A DNA stretch of 40,153 nucleotides, taken from positions 681,941 to 722,093 of the forward strand of contig NZ_LMNW01000031.1 of the NCBI RefSeq assembly GCF_001423125.1, given 5' to 3'. Below are positions 29,635 to 38,230 of this stretch, in pieces. The position numbers were made by a program, and so were the translations under genes. Every line of letters begins with the position of its first letter. Position 1 is the stretch's first letter. The notes below the pieces were generated by a model, which made no database searches, was not told where the DNA came from, and worked only from the letters and a program-made list of their open reading frames with translations. Source of the stretch: Duganella sp. Leaf126 (lineage in GTDB: Bacteria; Pseudomonadota; Gammaproteobacteria; Burkholderiales; Burkholderiaceae_D).

Positions 29635-31212
29635 ATGACGCAGTGGACCGGCGGCTACGTGGACGGCATCGACTACACCCACGGCTACTATCGCGAACTC
29701 GGCCCGCTGCACGCTGCCATGGCGCTGACCCATGCCGGGGTGGCCATGCCGGCAGTGGCCACCGCCTGCGAACTGGGCTTTGGCCAGGGCTTGTCCACCA
29801 ACATCCATGCGGCCGCCGCCAGTGTCGCGTGGTATGGCACCGACTTCAATCCCGTCCAGGCCGGCTTTGCCGCGCAGCTGGCACAGGCGGCCGGCAGCGG
29901 TGCGCAGCTGACCGACCAGTCGTTCGACGATTACTGCGCCCGCACCGACCTGCCCGACTTCGATTTCATCGCCTTGCACGGCGTGTGGAGCTGGGTCTCG
30001 CCCGCCAATCGCACGCTGCTGCGCGACTTCGTGCAGCGCAAGCTCAAGCCTGGCGGGGTGCTCTACATGAGCTACAACTGCCAGCCGGGCTGGGCGCCGA
30101 TGGTGCCGCTGCGCGACCTGCTGAGCACATATGTCGCGCGCATGACCGCGCCCGGCGACCGCCTCGCGCACCGCATCGACGCTGCGCTCGATTTCGCCGA
30201 CCGGCTGCAGGCCACCTGTCCCGCCTACCTGCAAGCCTATCCGCAGGTGGCCGCACGGCTGGCCGGCCTGCGCCAGCACGACCGCCGCTACCTGGCCCAC
30301 GAATACTTCAACGCCGACTGGCAACCGGTCGATTTTACCGAACAGGCAGCTGTTCTGGCCGACGCCGGCCTGGTGTACGCCTGCCCGGCCCATCACCTCG
30401 ACCAGCTCGACCTGTTCCATCTCACCGCGCCCCAGCGCGCCCTGCTGGCGCAGCTGCCGGATCCGGTGCGGCGCCAGGGTGTGCGCGACCTGCTGCTGAA
30501 CCAGCATTTCCGCCGCGATTACTGGGTGAAGGCGCCGGACCGGCCGCAGGGTCTGGACGGTGATGGCGGCAGCCGGCTCGCTGCGCCGGCGCACGAGGCG
30601 GCGATGCGCAGCCAGCGCGTGGTGCTGGTGATGCCGCGCGCCGACATCGACCTCACCGTGCGCACCGGCGCTTTCGCCATCGCCCTCAACGAAACCATGT
30701 ATGCGCCGCTGCTGGCAGCGCTGCAGGACCACCAGCCGCGCACGGTGGCCGAGCTCGAAGTGCTGGCGCCGATGCGTGGCGGCGTGCGCCAGCTGTTCGA
30801 AGCGGTGTTCATCCTGTGCGGCATGGGCGTGCTGGCGCCGGCCCAGGCGCCGCAGGCAGCTGCCGCTGCCAGTACCAGCTGCCGCCGCCTGAACCTGGCG
30901 CTGCTCGACCATGCGCGCGGCCACGACGACATCCACCACCTGGCCTCGGCGCTGGTGGGCGGCGGCCTGCCGATGCCCCGCATCCCGCAACTGTTCCTGC
31001 TGGCGCAGGCGCGCGGACTGCGCGGCGCCAGCGCCTGGTGCAACTTCGCCTGGGCGCAACTGGCATCGTCCGATACGCCGGTGCACAAGGATGGCCAGCC
31101 ACTGACCACGCCCGCCGACAAGCGGGAAGAACTGCAGCGCAAGGCCGCGATCTTCGAACGCGATTACCTGGCGATGTACCAGGCGCTGGGCCTGGCCGAT
31201 GAACAGGGATAA
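29635..31212 (+). CDS. Class I SAM methyltransferase with methyltransferase regulatory domain
   Basis: This 525-residue protein has a SAM-binding Rossmann domain and a second, regulatory-type domain (MethyTransf_Reg/PKMT-like). The SAM motif I is ACELGFGQGLSTNIH (E46 to G52 at its core) followed by WYGTDFNPVQ (acidic motif II); after them come LPDFDFIALHGVWSWV, and KLKPGGVLYMSYNCQPGW. The middle part (about residues 170-290) fits the regulatory domain, and a third region (about 340-525) ends with a helical tail. Related proteins include protein-lysine methyltransferases, but the substrate here is unknown. ATG 29635 follows AAGG by 6 nt; a TTG five codons upstream is less likely. The paralogue at 31217 follows directly. 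Confidence 0.88.
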   Translation: MTQWTGGYVDGIDYTHGYYRELGPLHAAMALTHAGVAMPAVATACELGFGQGLSTNIHAAAASVAWYGTDFNPVQAGFAAQLAQAAGSGAQLTDQSFDDYCARTDLPDFDFIALHGVWSWVSPANRTLLRDFVQRKLKPGGVLYMSYNCQPGWAPMVPLRDLLSTYVARMTAPGDRLAHRIDAALDFADRLQATCPAYLQAYPQVAARLAGLRQHDRRYLAHEYFNADWQPVDFTEQAAVLADAGLVYACPAHHLDQLDLFHLTAPQRALLAQLPDPVRRQGVRDLLLNQHFRRDYWVKAPDRPQGLDGDGGSRLAAPAHEAAMRSQRVVLVMPRADIDLTVRTGAFAIALNETMYAPLLAALQDHQPRTVAELEVLAPMRGGVRQLFEAVFILCGMGVLAPAQAPQAAAAASTSCRRLNLALLDHARGHDDIHHLASALVGGGLPMPRIPQLFLLAQARGLRGASAWCNFAWAQLASSDTPVHKDGQPLTTPADKREELQRKAAIFERDYLAMYQALGLADEQG

Positions 31213-31216
31213 CAAG

Positions 31217-32773
31217 ATGAACCACCGGACCGGCGACGACAGCGCAGATTTCCCTCCCCCTGGCGGCGACCGCTGGCAACCGCACCAGCAGCACATCACC
31301 CTGGCATTTGCCAGTGCTGGTCTGTCCATGCCCACAATTCACGCCGCATGCCGGCTCGGCGATGGTGACGACGGGTATGGCAGCGGCGAAGTGGGGGGCA
31401 TCGAAGGTGATTGCGCCAGCTGGTACGGCAGCGATAGTGCGGCCGGTATCGGCAGCACGGGCGGCAGCCGGTACGCGAGCGGTGGCGCGGCCGGTATCGA
31501 CAGCGAACGCGGCGACAGCGGCATGCTGAATGCCGCAGAACACCGCAGGCAGCGGGGCCAGTCGATCGCCACATTTTGCGCACGTGAGGACCTGCCCGAC
31601 TTCGATCTGATCGTGCTGCAGCAGCCATGGTCCTGCCTGGACCCCGGCCTGCAGCCGCTGGTGCTGGATTTCGTGCGCCGCAAGCTCACAGCCGGCGGCA
31701 TCTTCGCGGTGCGCTACCATTGCCTGCCTGGCTGGGCGCCGATGGCGCCGGTGCGCACGCTGCTGACGCACGCTGCCAGCGCCATGTCCGTTCCCGGCAC
31801 GCGCCCCGACGTAGACGGCAATCGAAGCAGCTGGGACGTCAGCAGTCCCTTCGGTTCAGACAGCAGCGGAGGCGGTAGCGGTAAAGGTTGCGGTAGCAGT
31901 AGCCGCAGCGACAGCGGCAGCAGCGGTGGCGGCAGCAGCAGCAGCGGTGGCGTCAGCAACAGCAGCAGCGCTAGCACCGGCAACGATGTACTGCGCGATC
32001 AGGCGCTCGATTTTGCCGGCAGCGTGCTCGGCGCCGGCGCTGCCTATTTCGATGCCTATCCGCGCGTGGCCGACGATGTGCGAGCGCTGCGCGACTTGCC
32101 TCGGCAAGCCTTGGCATGCGACTGCCTGGGCGACTGGGAGCCGATCGGCTTCGCCGCCATGGCCGGGCTGCTGGGCGAGGCCAAGCTGACCTTTGCCTGC
32201 CCGGCCGATCTCCTCGACCATATCGATACGCTGCACTTCACGGCGCCGCAGCTGGCATTGCTGGCGGAATTGAACGACACGATACTGGCCCAGAGCGTGC
32301 GCGACCTGATGGTCAACCGCAGCTGGCGCGCCGAGTACTGGGTCAAGGGGGCGCGGACGCTGTCGCCCCTGCACCAGCGCGAAGCGATGCAGCGCGTGCC
32401 GGTGATCATCGCCCCGCCAGCCTGGCCCGGCGGCGGTCTGAACGCGCGGCCTGAGGCGTCGCCGGGGACGGCCGGCGCCACTGCCGCCGCACCGGCCTAC
32501 CAGACGATGGCAGCGCCGCTGCTGGCGCTGCTGGCCGACCGCCAGCCGCGCACCATCGGCGAACTGGCAGCACAGTTGCAGGCAGCTTCGCCGACCGGCT
32601 CGCCGAATGACGTGCGTCCTGGCTCATTGACAGATACATCGATAGGCTCACTGACCGATCTGCAGCAGGTGTTCGACGCGGTCATGGTGCTAGTGGGAAC
32701 CGGCAAACTCACTGTCGCCACGTCGCCAGCCACTCATGACCGTTGCGCTTACTCCGCCAGCAACGCCGCGTAA
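31217..32773 (+). CDS. Degenerate, Gly/Ser-expanded paralogue of the upstream methyltransferase
   Basis: The 518-residue product aligns by eye with the upstream protein through REDLPDFDLIVLQQPWSCL, FVRRKLTAGGIFAVRYHC, LPGWAPMAPVRTLL, LDHIDTLHFTAPQLALLAEL, SVRDLMVNRSWRAEYWVKG and PLLALLADRQPRTIGELA. The SAM motif is lost: ELGFGQG is replaced by RLGDGDDGYGSG and followed by a Gly-rich stretch with duplicated AAGI(G/D)S units (about residues 48-100). A second Ser/Gly run (about residues 213-257) sits between the two domains. It also lacks the partner's C-terminal about 110 residues. AGGG lies 8 nt before ATG 31217; an in-frame ATG at 31199 overlaps the upstream gene. The frame stays open over more than 500 codons, so it is probably translated, perhaps as a non-catalytic partner. 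Its end overlaps the convergent lyase gene by 25 nt. Confidence 0.8.
   Translation: MNHRTGDDSADFPPPGGDRWQPHQQHITLAFASAGLSMPTIHAACRLGDGDDGYGSGEVGGIEGDCASWYGSDSAAGIGSTGGSRYASGGAAGIDSERGDSGMLNAAEHRRQRGQSIATFCAREDLPDFDLIVLQQPWSCLDPGLQPLVLDFVRRKLTAGGIFAVRYHCLPGWAPMAPVRTLLTHAASAMSVPGTRPDVDGNRSSWDVSSPFGSDSSGGGSGKGCGSSSRSDSGSSGGGSSSSGGVSNSSSASTGNDVLRDQALDFAGSVLGAGAAYFDAYPRVADDVRALRDLPRQALACDCLGDWEPIGFAAMAGLLGEAKLTFACPADLLDHIDTLHFTAPQLALLAELNDTILAQSVRDLMVNRSWRAEYWVKGARTLSPLHQREAMQRVPVIIAPPAWPGGGLNARPEASPGTAGATAAAPAYQTMAAPLLALLADRQPRTIGELAAQLQAASPTGSPNDVRPGSLTDTSIGSLTDLQQVFDAVMVLVGTGKLTVATSPATHDRCAYSASNAA
31439..31504. repeat. 48-nt internal duplication in the degenerate methyltransferase paralogue
   Basis: GCGGCCGGTATCGRCAGC occurs at 31439-31456 and again at 31487-31504, a period of 48 nt (16 codons), with similar Gly/Ser-coding DNA between. 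It encodes AAGIGS and AAGIDS. This is the visible trace of tandem expansion in the region that replaces the SAM motif. Confidence 0.65.
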
Positions 32774-33717
32774 CGCGCCACATCGACATTGCCGCCGCTG
32801 ATGATGACGCCCACGCGCCGGCCTTGCAGTTGTTCTTTCATCGCGCGCGCGGCAGCCAGGCCCAGGCAGCCGGTCGGCTCGACCACCAGCTTCATGCGGG
32901 CGGCAAAGAAGCGCATTTCCGCGCGCAGCTGGTCGTCGGTGACGGTCAGAATATCGTCGACATCGCGCTGGATGATGGGAAAGGTCAGCTGGCCCAGGTG
33001 CTGGGTCTGGGCGCCGTCGGCGATGGTCTTGGGCGTATCGATGTGGACGATGCTGCCGCTGCGCAGCGATTGCTGGCCATCGTTGCCGGCCTCCGGTTCC
33101 ACGCCATAGAGCTTGGTGGCCGGCGACAGCGCGCGCGTGGACAGGGCCGAGCCGCTGAGCAGGCCGCCGCCACCGAGGCAGACGAACAGCGCATCGAGCA
33201 GGCCGACTTCCTCGAACAGTTCCTTGGCGGCCGTGCCCTGGCCGGCGATCACGTCGGCGTGGTCGTACGGCGGAATCAGCGTCATGCCGCGCTGCTGCGC
33301 CAGATCGCGGCCGATCTGTTCGCGGTCTTCCGTGTAGCGGTTGTACAGCACCACCTCGGCACCATAGCCGCGGGTGGCGGCGATCTTCGATGGCGGCGCA
33401 TCGTGCGGCATGATGATGGTGGCCGGCATGCCGGCCAGCTGGGCCGACAGCGCAATGCCTTGTGCGTGATTACCGGACGAAAAAGCCACCACGCCTGCGC
33501 GGTGCTGGCGGTCATCGAATTTTGCCAGCGCGTTATACGCGCCGCGAAACTTGAAGGCGCCCATGCGCTGCAGGTTTTCGCACTTGAAAAACACCTGCGC
33601 GCCCAGCTCGCGATCGGCCGTGCGCGAGGTCAGCACGGGCGTGCGGTGCGCTATCCCGGCAATCCGTTCCGACGCTGCCACCACGTCCGCATATTCCGGC
33701 AATTTCTGTTCACTCAT
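32749..33717 (-). CDS. PLP-dependent threo-3-hydroxyaspartate ammonia-lyase-like enzyme (serine racemase/threonine dehydratase fold)
   Basis: The 322-residue fold-type II PLP enzyme has the Schiff-base lysine in MGAFKFRGAYNAL (about residue 58), SSGNHAQGIALSAQ, the phosphate-binding GGGGLLSGSAL, YGVEPEAGNDG and the C-terminal ISGGNVDV. Size and lack of a regulatory ACT domain fit threo-3-hydroxy-L-aspartate ammonia-lyase or serine racemase better than biosynthetic IlvA. The gene behind a DauR/YheO-like regulator supports hydroxyaspartate or D-amino-acid breakdown. ATG 33717 follows AAAGGAG; the open frame beyond is not coding. Its 3' end overlaps the methyltransferase paralogue's by 25 nt on the other strand. 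Confidence 0.88.
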   Translation of the reverse strand: MSEQKLPEYADVVAASERIAGIAHRTPVLTSRTADRELGAQVFFKCENLQRMGAFKFRGAYNALAKFDDRQHRAGVVAFSSGNHAQGIALSAQLAGMPATIIMPHDAPPSKIAATRGYGAEVVLYNRYTEDREQIGRDLAQQRGMTLIPPYDHADVIAGQGTAAKELFEEVGLLDALFVCLGGGGLLSGSALSTRALSPATKLYGVEPEAGNDGQQSLRSGSIVHIDTPKTIADGAQTQHLGQLTFPIIQRDVDDILTVTDDQLRAEMRFFAARMKLVVEPTGCLGLAAARAMKEQLQGRRVGVIISGGNVDVARYAALLAE

Positions 33718-33766
33718 CCTCACTCCTTTGTTGGTTTCAGGGTTAGCTGGACCGGCCTGTTTCGTA

Positions 33767-34408
33767 TCAGCGATCTTGCTGCCAGCGCGCGTCGTTATAA
33801 ATGGTGGCACGCGAGACGTTGAGGTAGGCGGCCACGGTCTCCATGGCCCGCCGCACGTCGGACAGGCCGCTGTCCTTCAGTTCGCGCATCAGGGCGCGCC
33901 GCTGGTCGGTCCTGAGCGCGCGCGGCGTGGTGCCGTGGCGGGCGGCGAAATCGTCGATGCGCAGGCGGATCGCGTCCGCGCCGGCCGGCTGCAGGGTGTC
34001 GTGGACGGCAGCAGCCGTGTCCACGCTGCCGAACTGGGTCAGCATGGTATTGAGGCTGCGGAACACGGTCAGGTCCACGTTCAGGCACAGCGCGGCCACG
34101 TAACGGCCATCGCTGTCCTTGATGCCGACCGACGTGCTCTTGGCCAGGCGACCGTCGGGAAAGGTATTCGGGTAATTGGCGATCACCTGGGCCAGGCCCG
34201 GATCGGCCGCGCGCGCCAGTCCGAGTTCGGTCGCCGGCTCGCCCACGGTGCGCCCGGACAGGTTGTTGTGGATCGCCAGGATGGCGTGGTCGGGCGCAGT
34301 CAGGTCGTGCAGCACCACTTCGCAAAACGGCGCCAGCGTTTTGCCCAGGCCGTCGGCCACCTGCTGCAGCTGCGCCAGCAGATGCCGGTGCTCAGATGTC
34401 TTTTTCAT
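33767..34408 (-). CDS. YheO/DauR-like transcriptional regulator
   Basis: The 213-residue protein has an N-terminal PAS-like (YheO/PAS_6) sensor domain (about residues 10-125; FCEVVLHDL, NNLSGRTVGEPAT, SVGIKDSDGRYVAALCLNVDLT). The C-terminal helix-turn-helix (about 165-210) reads DVRRAMETVAAYLNVSRATIYNDARW. DauR of Pseudomonas controls D-arginine catabolism; here the neighbouring target is the PLP ammonia-lyase, 49 nt downstream on the same strand. The promoter lies in a strong palindrome just before the ATG, suggesting autoregulation. The start at 34408 has no Shine-Dalgarno sequence and would be at or within a few nt of the predicted transcription start. Confidence 0.9.
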   Translation of the reverse strand: MKKTSEHRHLLAQLQQVADGLGKTLAPFCEVVLHDLTAPDHAILAIHNNLSGRTVGEPATELGLARAADPGLAQVIANYPNTFPDGRLAKSTSVGIKDSDGRYVAALCLNVDLTVFRSLNTMLTQFGSVDTAAAVHDTLQPAGADAIRLRIDDFAARHGTTPRALRTDQRRALMRELKDSGLSDVRRAMETVAAYLNVSRATIYNDARWQQDR

Positions 34409-34410
34409 CT

Positions 34411-34444
34411 GGACATATTATCGTTTCTTAGATAATTTGTCCAA
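34411..34444 (-). promoter_or_regulatory. Palindromic operator overlapping the DauR-like gene promoter
   Basis: GGACATATTATC (34411-34422) and GATAATTTGTCC (34431-34442) form a 12-bp inverted repeat with one mismatch and an 8-nt spacer. On the minus strand a -35 TTGGAC (34439-34444) and a -10 GATAAT (34417-34422, 16-nt spacing; or TAATAT at 34415-34420, 18-nt spacing) lie within it. A regulator bound here would block the promoter of the DauR-like gene; the DauR-like protein itself is the obvious candidate. The predicted start of transcription (about 34408-34410) falls at the ATG. Confidence 0.65.
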
Positions 34445-34517
34445 AATGAAAAAATAGTACGATCGGTCATTTTCTTGATACACTCGTCGCACAACAACCA
34501 TCCCTGGAGACCTCGCC

Positions 34518-34982
34518 ATGAAACCGTCCGCTTTTGCCGCCAGCATTGCGCTTGCCTTGACCGCCTACGCCACCGTCGCCACCCCGGTCCACGCCGCCGA
34601 CCTGACCTCGCCGGTCGGCACATGGCAGACCATCGACGACGAAACCAACAAGCCCAAGGCGCTGATCCGCATCACCGAGACCAACGGCGTGCTGCAGGGC
34701 CAGATCGAAAAGCTGTACCGCGAGCCTGGCGAGGAACAGAACCCGCTGTGCGTGAAATGCGAAGGCGCGAAAAAGGACCAGCCGATCACCGGCATGGTCA
34801 TCCTGTCCGGCCTGAAGAAAGACGGCGACGAATACACGGGCGGCGAAATCCTCGACCCGGCCAAGGGCAAGACCTACAAGAGCAAGATGCACCTGACCGA
34901 CGGCGGCAAGAAGCTGAGCGTGCGCGGCTACATCGGCACGCCAATGCTGGGCCGTTCGCAGACCTGGGTGCGCCAGGACTGA
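34518..34982 (+). CDS. DUF2147-domain exported protein
   Basis: This 154-residue protein begins with a signal peptide (MKPSAFAASIALALTAYATVATPVHA, cleavage near residue 26) and has a DUF2147 core: SPVGTWQTIDDETNKPKALIRI, QGQIEKLY, CVKCEGAKKDQPITGMVIL, GGEILDPAKGKTYKSKM and LSVRGYIGTPMLGRSQTW. The family is a small periplasmic beta-rich fold of unknown function, often in operons for stress or metabolite use. GGAG precedes the ATG. It is divergent from the DauR-like gene and ends in a clear terminator. Confidence 0.92.
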   Translation: MKPSAFAASIALALTAYATVATPVHAADLTSPVGTWQTIDDETNKPKALIRITETNGVLQGQIEKLYREPGEEQNPLCVKCEGAKKDQPITGMVILSGLKKDGDEYTGGEILDPAKGKTYKSKMHLTDGGKKLSVRGYIGTPMLGRSQTWVRQD

Positions 34983-35010
34983 CCCCGCGCCGGCGGCCCC
35001 CTAACAGAGC

Positions 35011-35033
35011 GCCGGCGCCATGCCGGCTTTTTT
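35011..35033 (+). terminator. Rho-independent terminator of the DUF2147 gene
   Basis: GCCGGC (about 35011-35016), loop GCCAT and GCCGGC (35022-35027) form a 6-bp stem followed by TTTTTT (35028-35033). Confidence 0.82.
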
Positions 35034-35063
35034 ACGCCCGCAGCGATGCTGCGCGCTGCAGTT

Positions 35064-35831
35064 TTAAGGCGCCATGCCCTTGCCGGTGGCGGTCCAGTAG
35101 ATGCCGCCCAGCAGGTGCGCCAGGTACTGCGGATCGCGGTACATCTCACCGTTGTGTCCGAGCGCGGTGACGAACACCCTGCCCTGCTCCACCGTGTGAT
35201 ACCACGCCACCGGGTGATCCTTGCCCATGCCCTGCGTGGTCTGGCCAGGCCAGATCCTGGTCGGATCGTAGCTGCTCTCGTCGACGTTCAGTACCGGGTG
35301 GATCGCGATGTTGTGGGGATTGTCGAAGATGTACCACTCGTCGCTCCAGATCCAGCGCTCGGGGATGCCGTAGGTGGCCGGGAATTTTTTGTCCACCACG
35401 TAGGCCACGCCCGTTTGCAGCATCGGGTGGTTGCCCGCCCGGCGGCCGATCAGTTTTTCGAACCACGGCCAGGTATCGGGCGGCAGGATCAGCGCGCGGT
35501 GCACGAGCATGGCGTTGCCGCCGCCTTTCATGTAATCCTCGAACTTCTTGCGGCGCGCCGGGTTCAGCTCTTCGCCCGGGGTGTTGAGGAACATGATGGT
35601 GGCGTACTGTTTGAGGTCGCCATCGAACGCTTCGGGACGGTTGGTGTACACGACCTCGAACGCATGCAGCTTGCCCAGCTGCTGCAGGCTGTCACGCGCG
35701 ATCGGAATATATTCGTAGTGATACTTGCCGGGCATGGCAAACACCAGGATCTTGTACTGGTTGTCGGCGCGGCCCGGTGCGGCCAGCAGCAAGGCGGTCA
35801 TGGCCAGCAGGGCCAGCACGATTTTTCGCAT
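35064..35831 (-). CDS. ThuA-like domain protein, exported
   Basis: The 255-residue protein has a signal peptide (MRKIVLALLAMTALLLAAPGRA) and a ThuA-like (class I glutamine-amidotransferase-related) fold. Motifs include ILVFAMPGKYHYEYIPIA, YATIMFLNTPGEELNPARRKKFEDYM, GGGNAMLVHRALILPP, DEWYIFDNPHN and HPVAWYHTVEQGRVFVTALGHNGEMY. ThuA was named for trehalose uptake and use in Sinorhizobium, while exported members occur in sugar-degradation loci, so a role in oligosaccharide use is plausible but unproven. GGAG lies 7 nt before the ATG. A LacI-type operator sits just upstream. Confidence 0.9.
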   Translation of the reverse strand: MRKIVLALLAMTALLLAAPGRADNQYKILVFAMPGKYHYEYIPIARDSLQQLGKLHAFEVVYTNRPEAFDGDLKQYATIMFLNTPGEELNPARRKKFEDYMKGGGNAMLVHRALILPPDTWPWFEKLIGRRAGNHPMLQTGVAYVVDKKFPATYGIPERWIWSDEWYIFDNPHNIAIHPVLNVDESSYDPTRIWPGQTTQGMGKDHPVAWYHTVEQGRVFVTALGHNGEMYRDPQYLAHLLGGIYWTATGKGMAP

Positions 35832-35857
35832 GATTGTCTCCGTATTCTTCTGGTTAA

Positions 35858-35883
35858 GTTAGCGCTAACATCGGAGCGGTCAA
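35858..35883 (-). promoter_or_regulatory. LacI/GalR-type operator and -35 box of the ThuA-like gene
   Basis: GTTAGCGCTAAC (35858-35869) is a perfect 12-bp palindrome with the central CG typical of LacI/GalR-family operators. On the minus strand a -35 TTGACC (35878-35883) lies just upstream of it, so the palindrome would fall between -35 and -10 and block RNA polymerase. The -10 hexamer is weak (TAACTT). No LacI-family gene is in the window. Confidence 0.6.
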
Positions 35884-35922
35884 TATACACGTTTTCCTCG
35901 CGCGGGGGACGCCGGTGTTACG

Positions 35923-36315
35923 ATGACGACAATGAAAATATTCCTGATCCTGGTCGGCTGGCTGGCTGTCGCGCTCGGCGTGCTCGGCATCTTTCTGCCG
36001 CTGCTGCCGACCACGCCATTCCTGCTGCTGGCCTCGGCATGTTTTGCGCGCGGATCGGCGCGCATGCACCACTGGCTGCAGACGAACCGCGTGTTCGGCA
36101 GCTACCTGCGCGACTACGAAAACGGCCACGGCATGCCGCTGCGCGCCAAGGTCTGGGTGCTGATCTTCATGTGGTGCTCGATGGGCTATTCGCTGTGGCG
36201 CCTGCAGCATCTGCCGGGACTGCAACTGATGCTGGTGATGATCGGGATCTGCGTGACGATTTATCTCGCGCGCTGCGTGCCGACCATGGTGATCGCGGCT
36301 GAAAAACCCGATTGA
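35923..36315 (+). CDS. DUF454 (YbaN family) membrane protein
   Basis: The 130-residue inner-membrane protein has the DUF454 pattern GWLAVALGVLGIFLPLLPTTPFLLLASACFARGSARMHHWL at the N-terminus (read here from LPLLPTTPF), then FGSYLRDYENGHGMPLRAK and two more hydrophobic segments. Function is unknown. Two near ATGs (35923 and 35932) are both possible. Its TGA at 36313-36315 is the first base triplet of repeat copy C. Confidence 0.92.
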   Translation: MTTMKIFLILVGWLAVALGVLGIFLPLLPTTPFLLLASACFARGSARMHHWLQTNRVFGSYLRDYENGHGMPLRAKVWVLIFMWCSMGYSLWRLQHLPGLQLMLVMIGICVTIYLARCVPTMVIAAEKPD

Positions 36316-36416
36316 GCGCGCCAGACAGGACCGTTCGCGCAAGGCGCAGCGACAAAGACTGTACGCAGTGTAGCAGGGAGCAGCAGCGCCGCCATGGCGG
36401 TGTGGTTAGACGCTCT
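36313..36416. repeat. TGAGCG-family repeat element, copy C
   Basis: This 104-nt copy begins TGAGCGCGCCAGACAGG and contains the core GCAAGGCGCAGCGACAAAGA (36339-36358) followed by a TGTACGC...GGAGCAGCAGCG stretch like that of copy B. It ends with an inverted, more diverged AGACGCTCT. Its left end supplies the DUF454 stop (TGA 36313-36315) and its right end contains the TAA of the yaiI-like gene (36406-36408 on the minus strand). Length matches copy B (102 nt). Confidence 0.65.
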
Positions 36417-36872
36417 GCGCCGGCGGTGTCGCATGCTTGCGCAAGTGCCGGTCGAGGCTGTTGGCAAAGCTCTGGCGGTCGCCCTGGCTGAACGCGGCCG
36501 GGCCGCCGGTATCGACACCGCTGCCGCGCAACTCGTCCATGAAAGCGCGCATGGTCAGCATCTGGGCGATGTTATCGTGGGTGTAGAACTCGCCGCGCGG
36601 ATTGAGCGCGTAACCGCCCTTGTTGAGCACATCGGACGCCAGCGGGATGTCGCCGGTGACGACCAGGTCGCCGGGCGCCAGCAGGCGCACGATTTCCTGG
36701 TCGGCCACGTCGGCGCCGGCCGGCACCTGCAGCGCGCGGATGAAGCGCGACGGCGGCACCCGCAGCAGCTGGTTGGCCACCAGCGTCACCTGCAGCTGCA
36801 GGCGGTCGGCCACGCGGTACAGGATGTCCTTGACCACGGCCGGACAGGCGTCGGCATCGACCCAGATCTGCA

Positions 36873-36873
<1 letters not shown>
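36406..36873 (-). CDS. YaiI/YqxD family (UPF0178) protein
   Basis: The 155-residue cytoplasmic protein belongs to UPF0178/DUF188, of unknown function, with a PIN-like fold. Motifs are [73 protein letters not shown] and [23 protein letters not shown]. The ATG at 36873 is preferred because it overlaps the ruvB stop as TGATG (a GTG or ATG five codons upstream is possible), making it the last gene of the ruv operon. Its C-terminal codons lie in repeat copy C. Confidence 0.92.
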
Positions 36874-37927
<1,054 letters not shown>

Positions 37928-37931
<4 letters not shown>

Positions 37932-38230
37932 TCGTTACTTGATTGGGTTGTCTTTAAGATGCGCTCGACGTACGCGCCTGCCGCTTTTTTCGTGTCGCGT
38001 AGCTGTTCCTGCTCTTGTGGCGACAACATGCGCACCGCCTTGCCTGTGTCGGGTGTGGAGGGCAAGCGAACGACCAGCGATTCTACCTTGCCCTTAGCCA
38101 TCAGCCGCTTCCAGCTGAGCAATGATTCTTTCGCTTGTTGGAGTGCGGCAGAGATATCGGGCTTCGGAGGCGATAAGGCAGTCGAAATTGAATCCGAAAC
38201 GTCGGTACCACCAATGTTCGATGTCGCCAT
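37928..38230 (-). CDS. Small protein of unknown function between ruvA and ruvB
   Basis: This 100-residue polar, probably helical protein is unrecognised. It begins [16 protein letters not shown], has [23 protein letters not shown] in the middle and ends [14 protein letters not shown], with no signal peptide or membrane segment. The ATG at 38230 has an excellent AAGGAG Shine-Dalgarno sequence 5 nt upstream, yet it lies 137 nt inside the phosphoribosyltransferase gene in another frame. A shorter start at 38101 (MAKGKVESL) would shrink the overlap to 8 nt but has a weaker Shine-Dalgarno context. It overlaps ruvB by 4 nt. G+C is about 53-55 percent against about 75 percent in ruvB sample lines, suggesting acquisition with its partner. 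Confidence 0.75.

Noticed and set aside
28780..31335. Long minus-strand frame across the end of valS and the methyltransferase gene
   Set aside because: Both plus-strand genes are well supported, and the frame lacks motifs and crosses a strong terminator.
31856..31980. CAG/GGC-type repeat as a CRISPR array or noncoding satellite
   Set aside because: The units are short, in frame, without unique spacers, and code for a Ser/Gly linker in an open frame.
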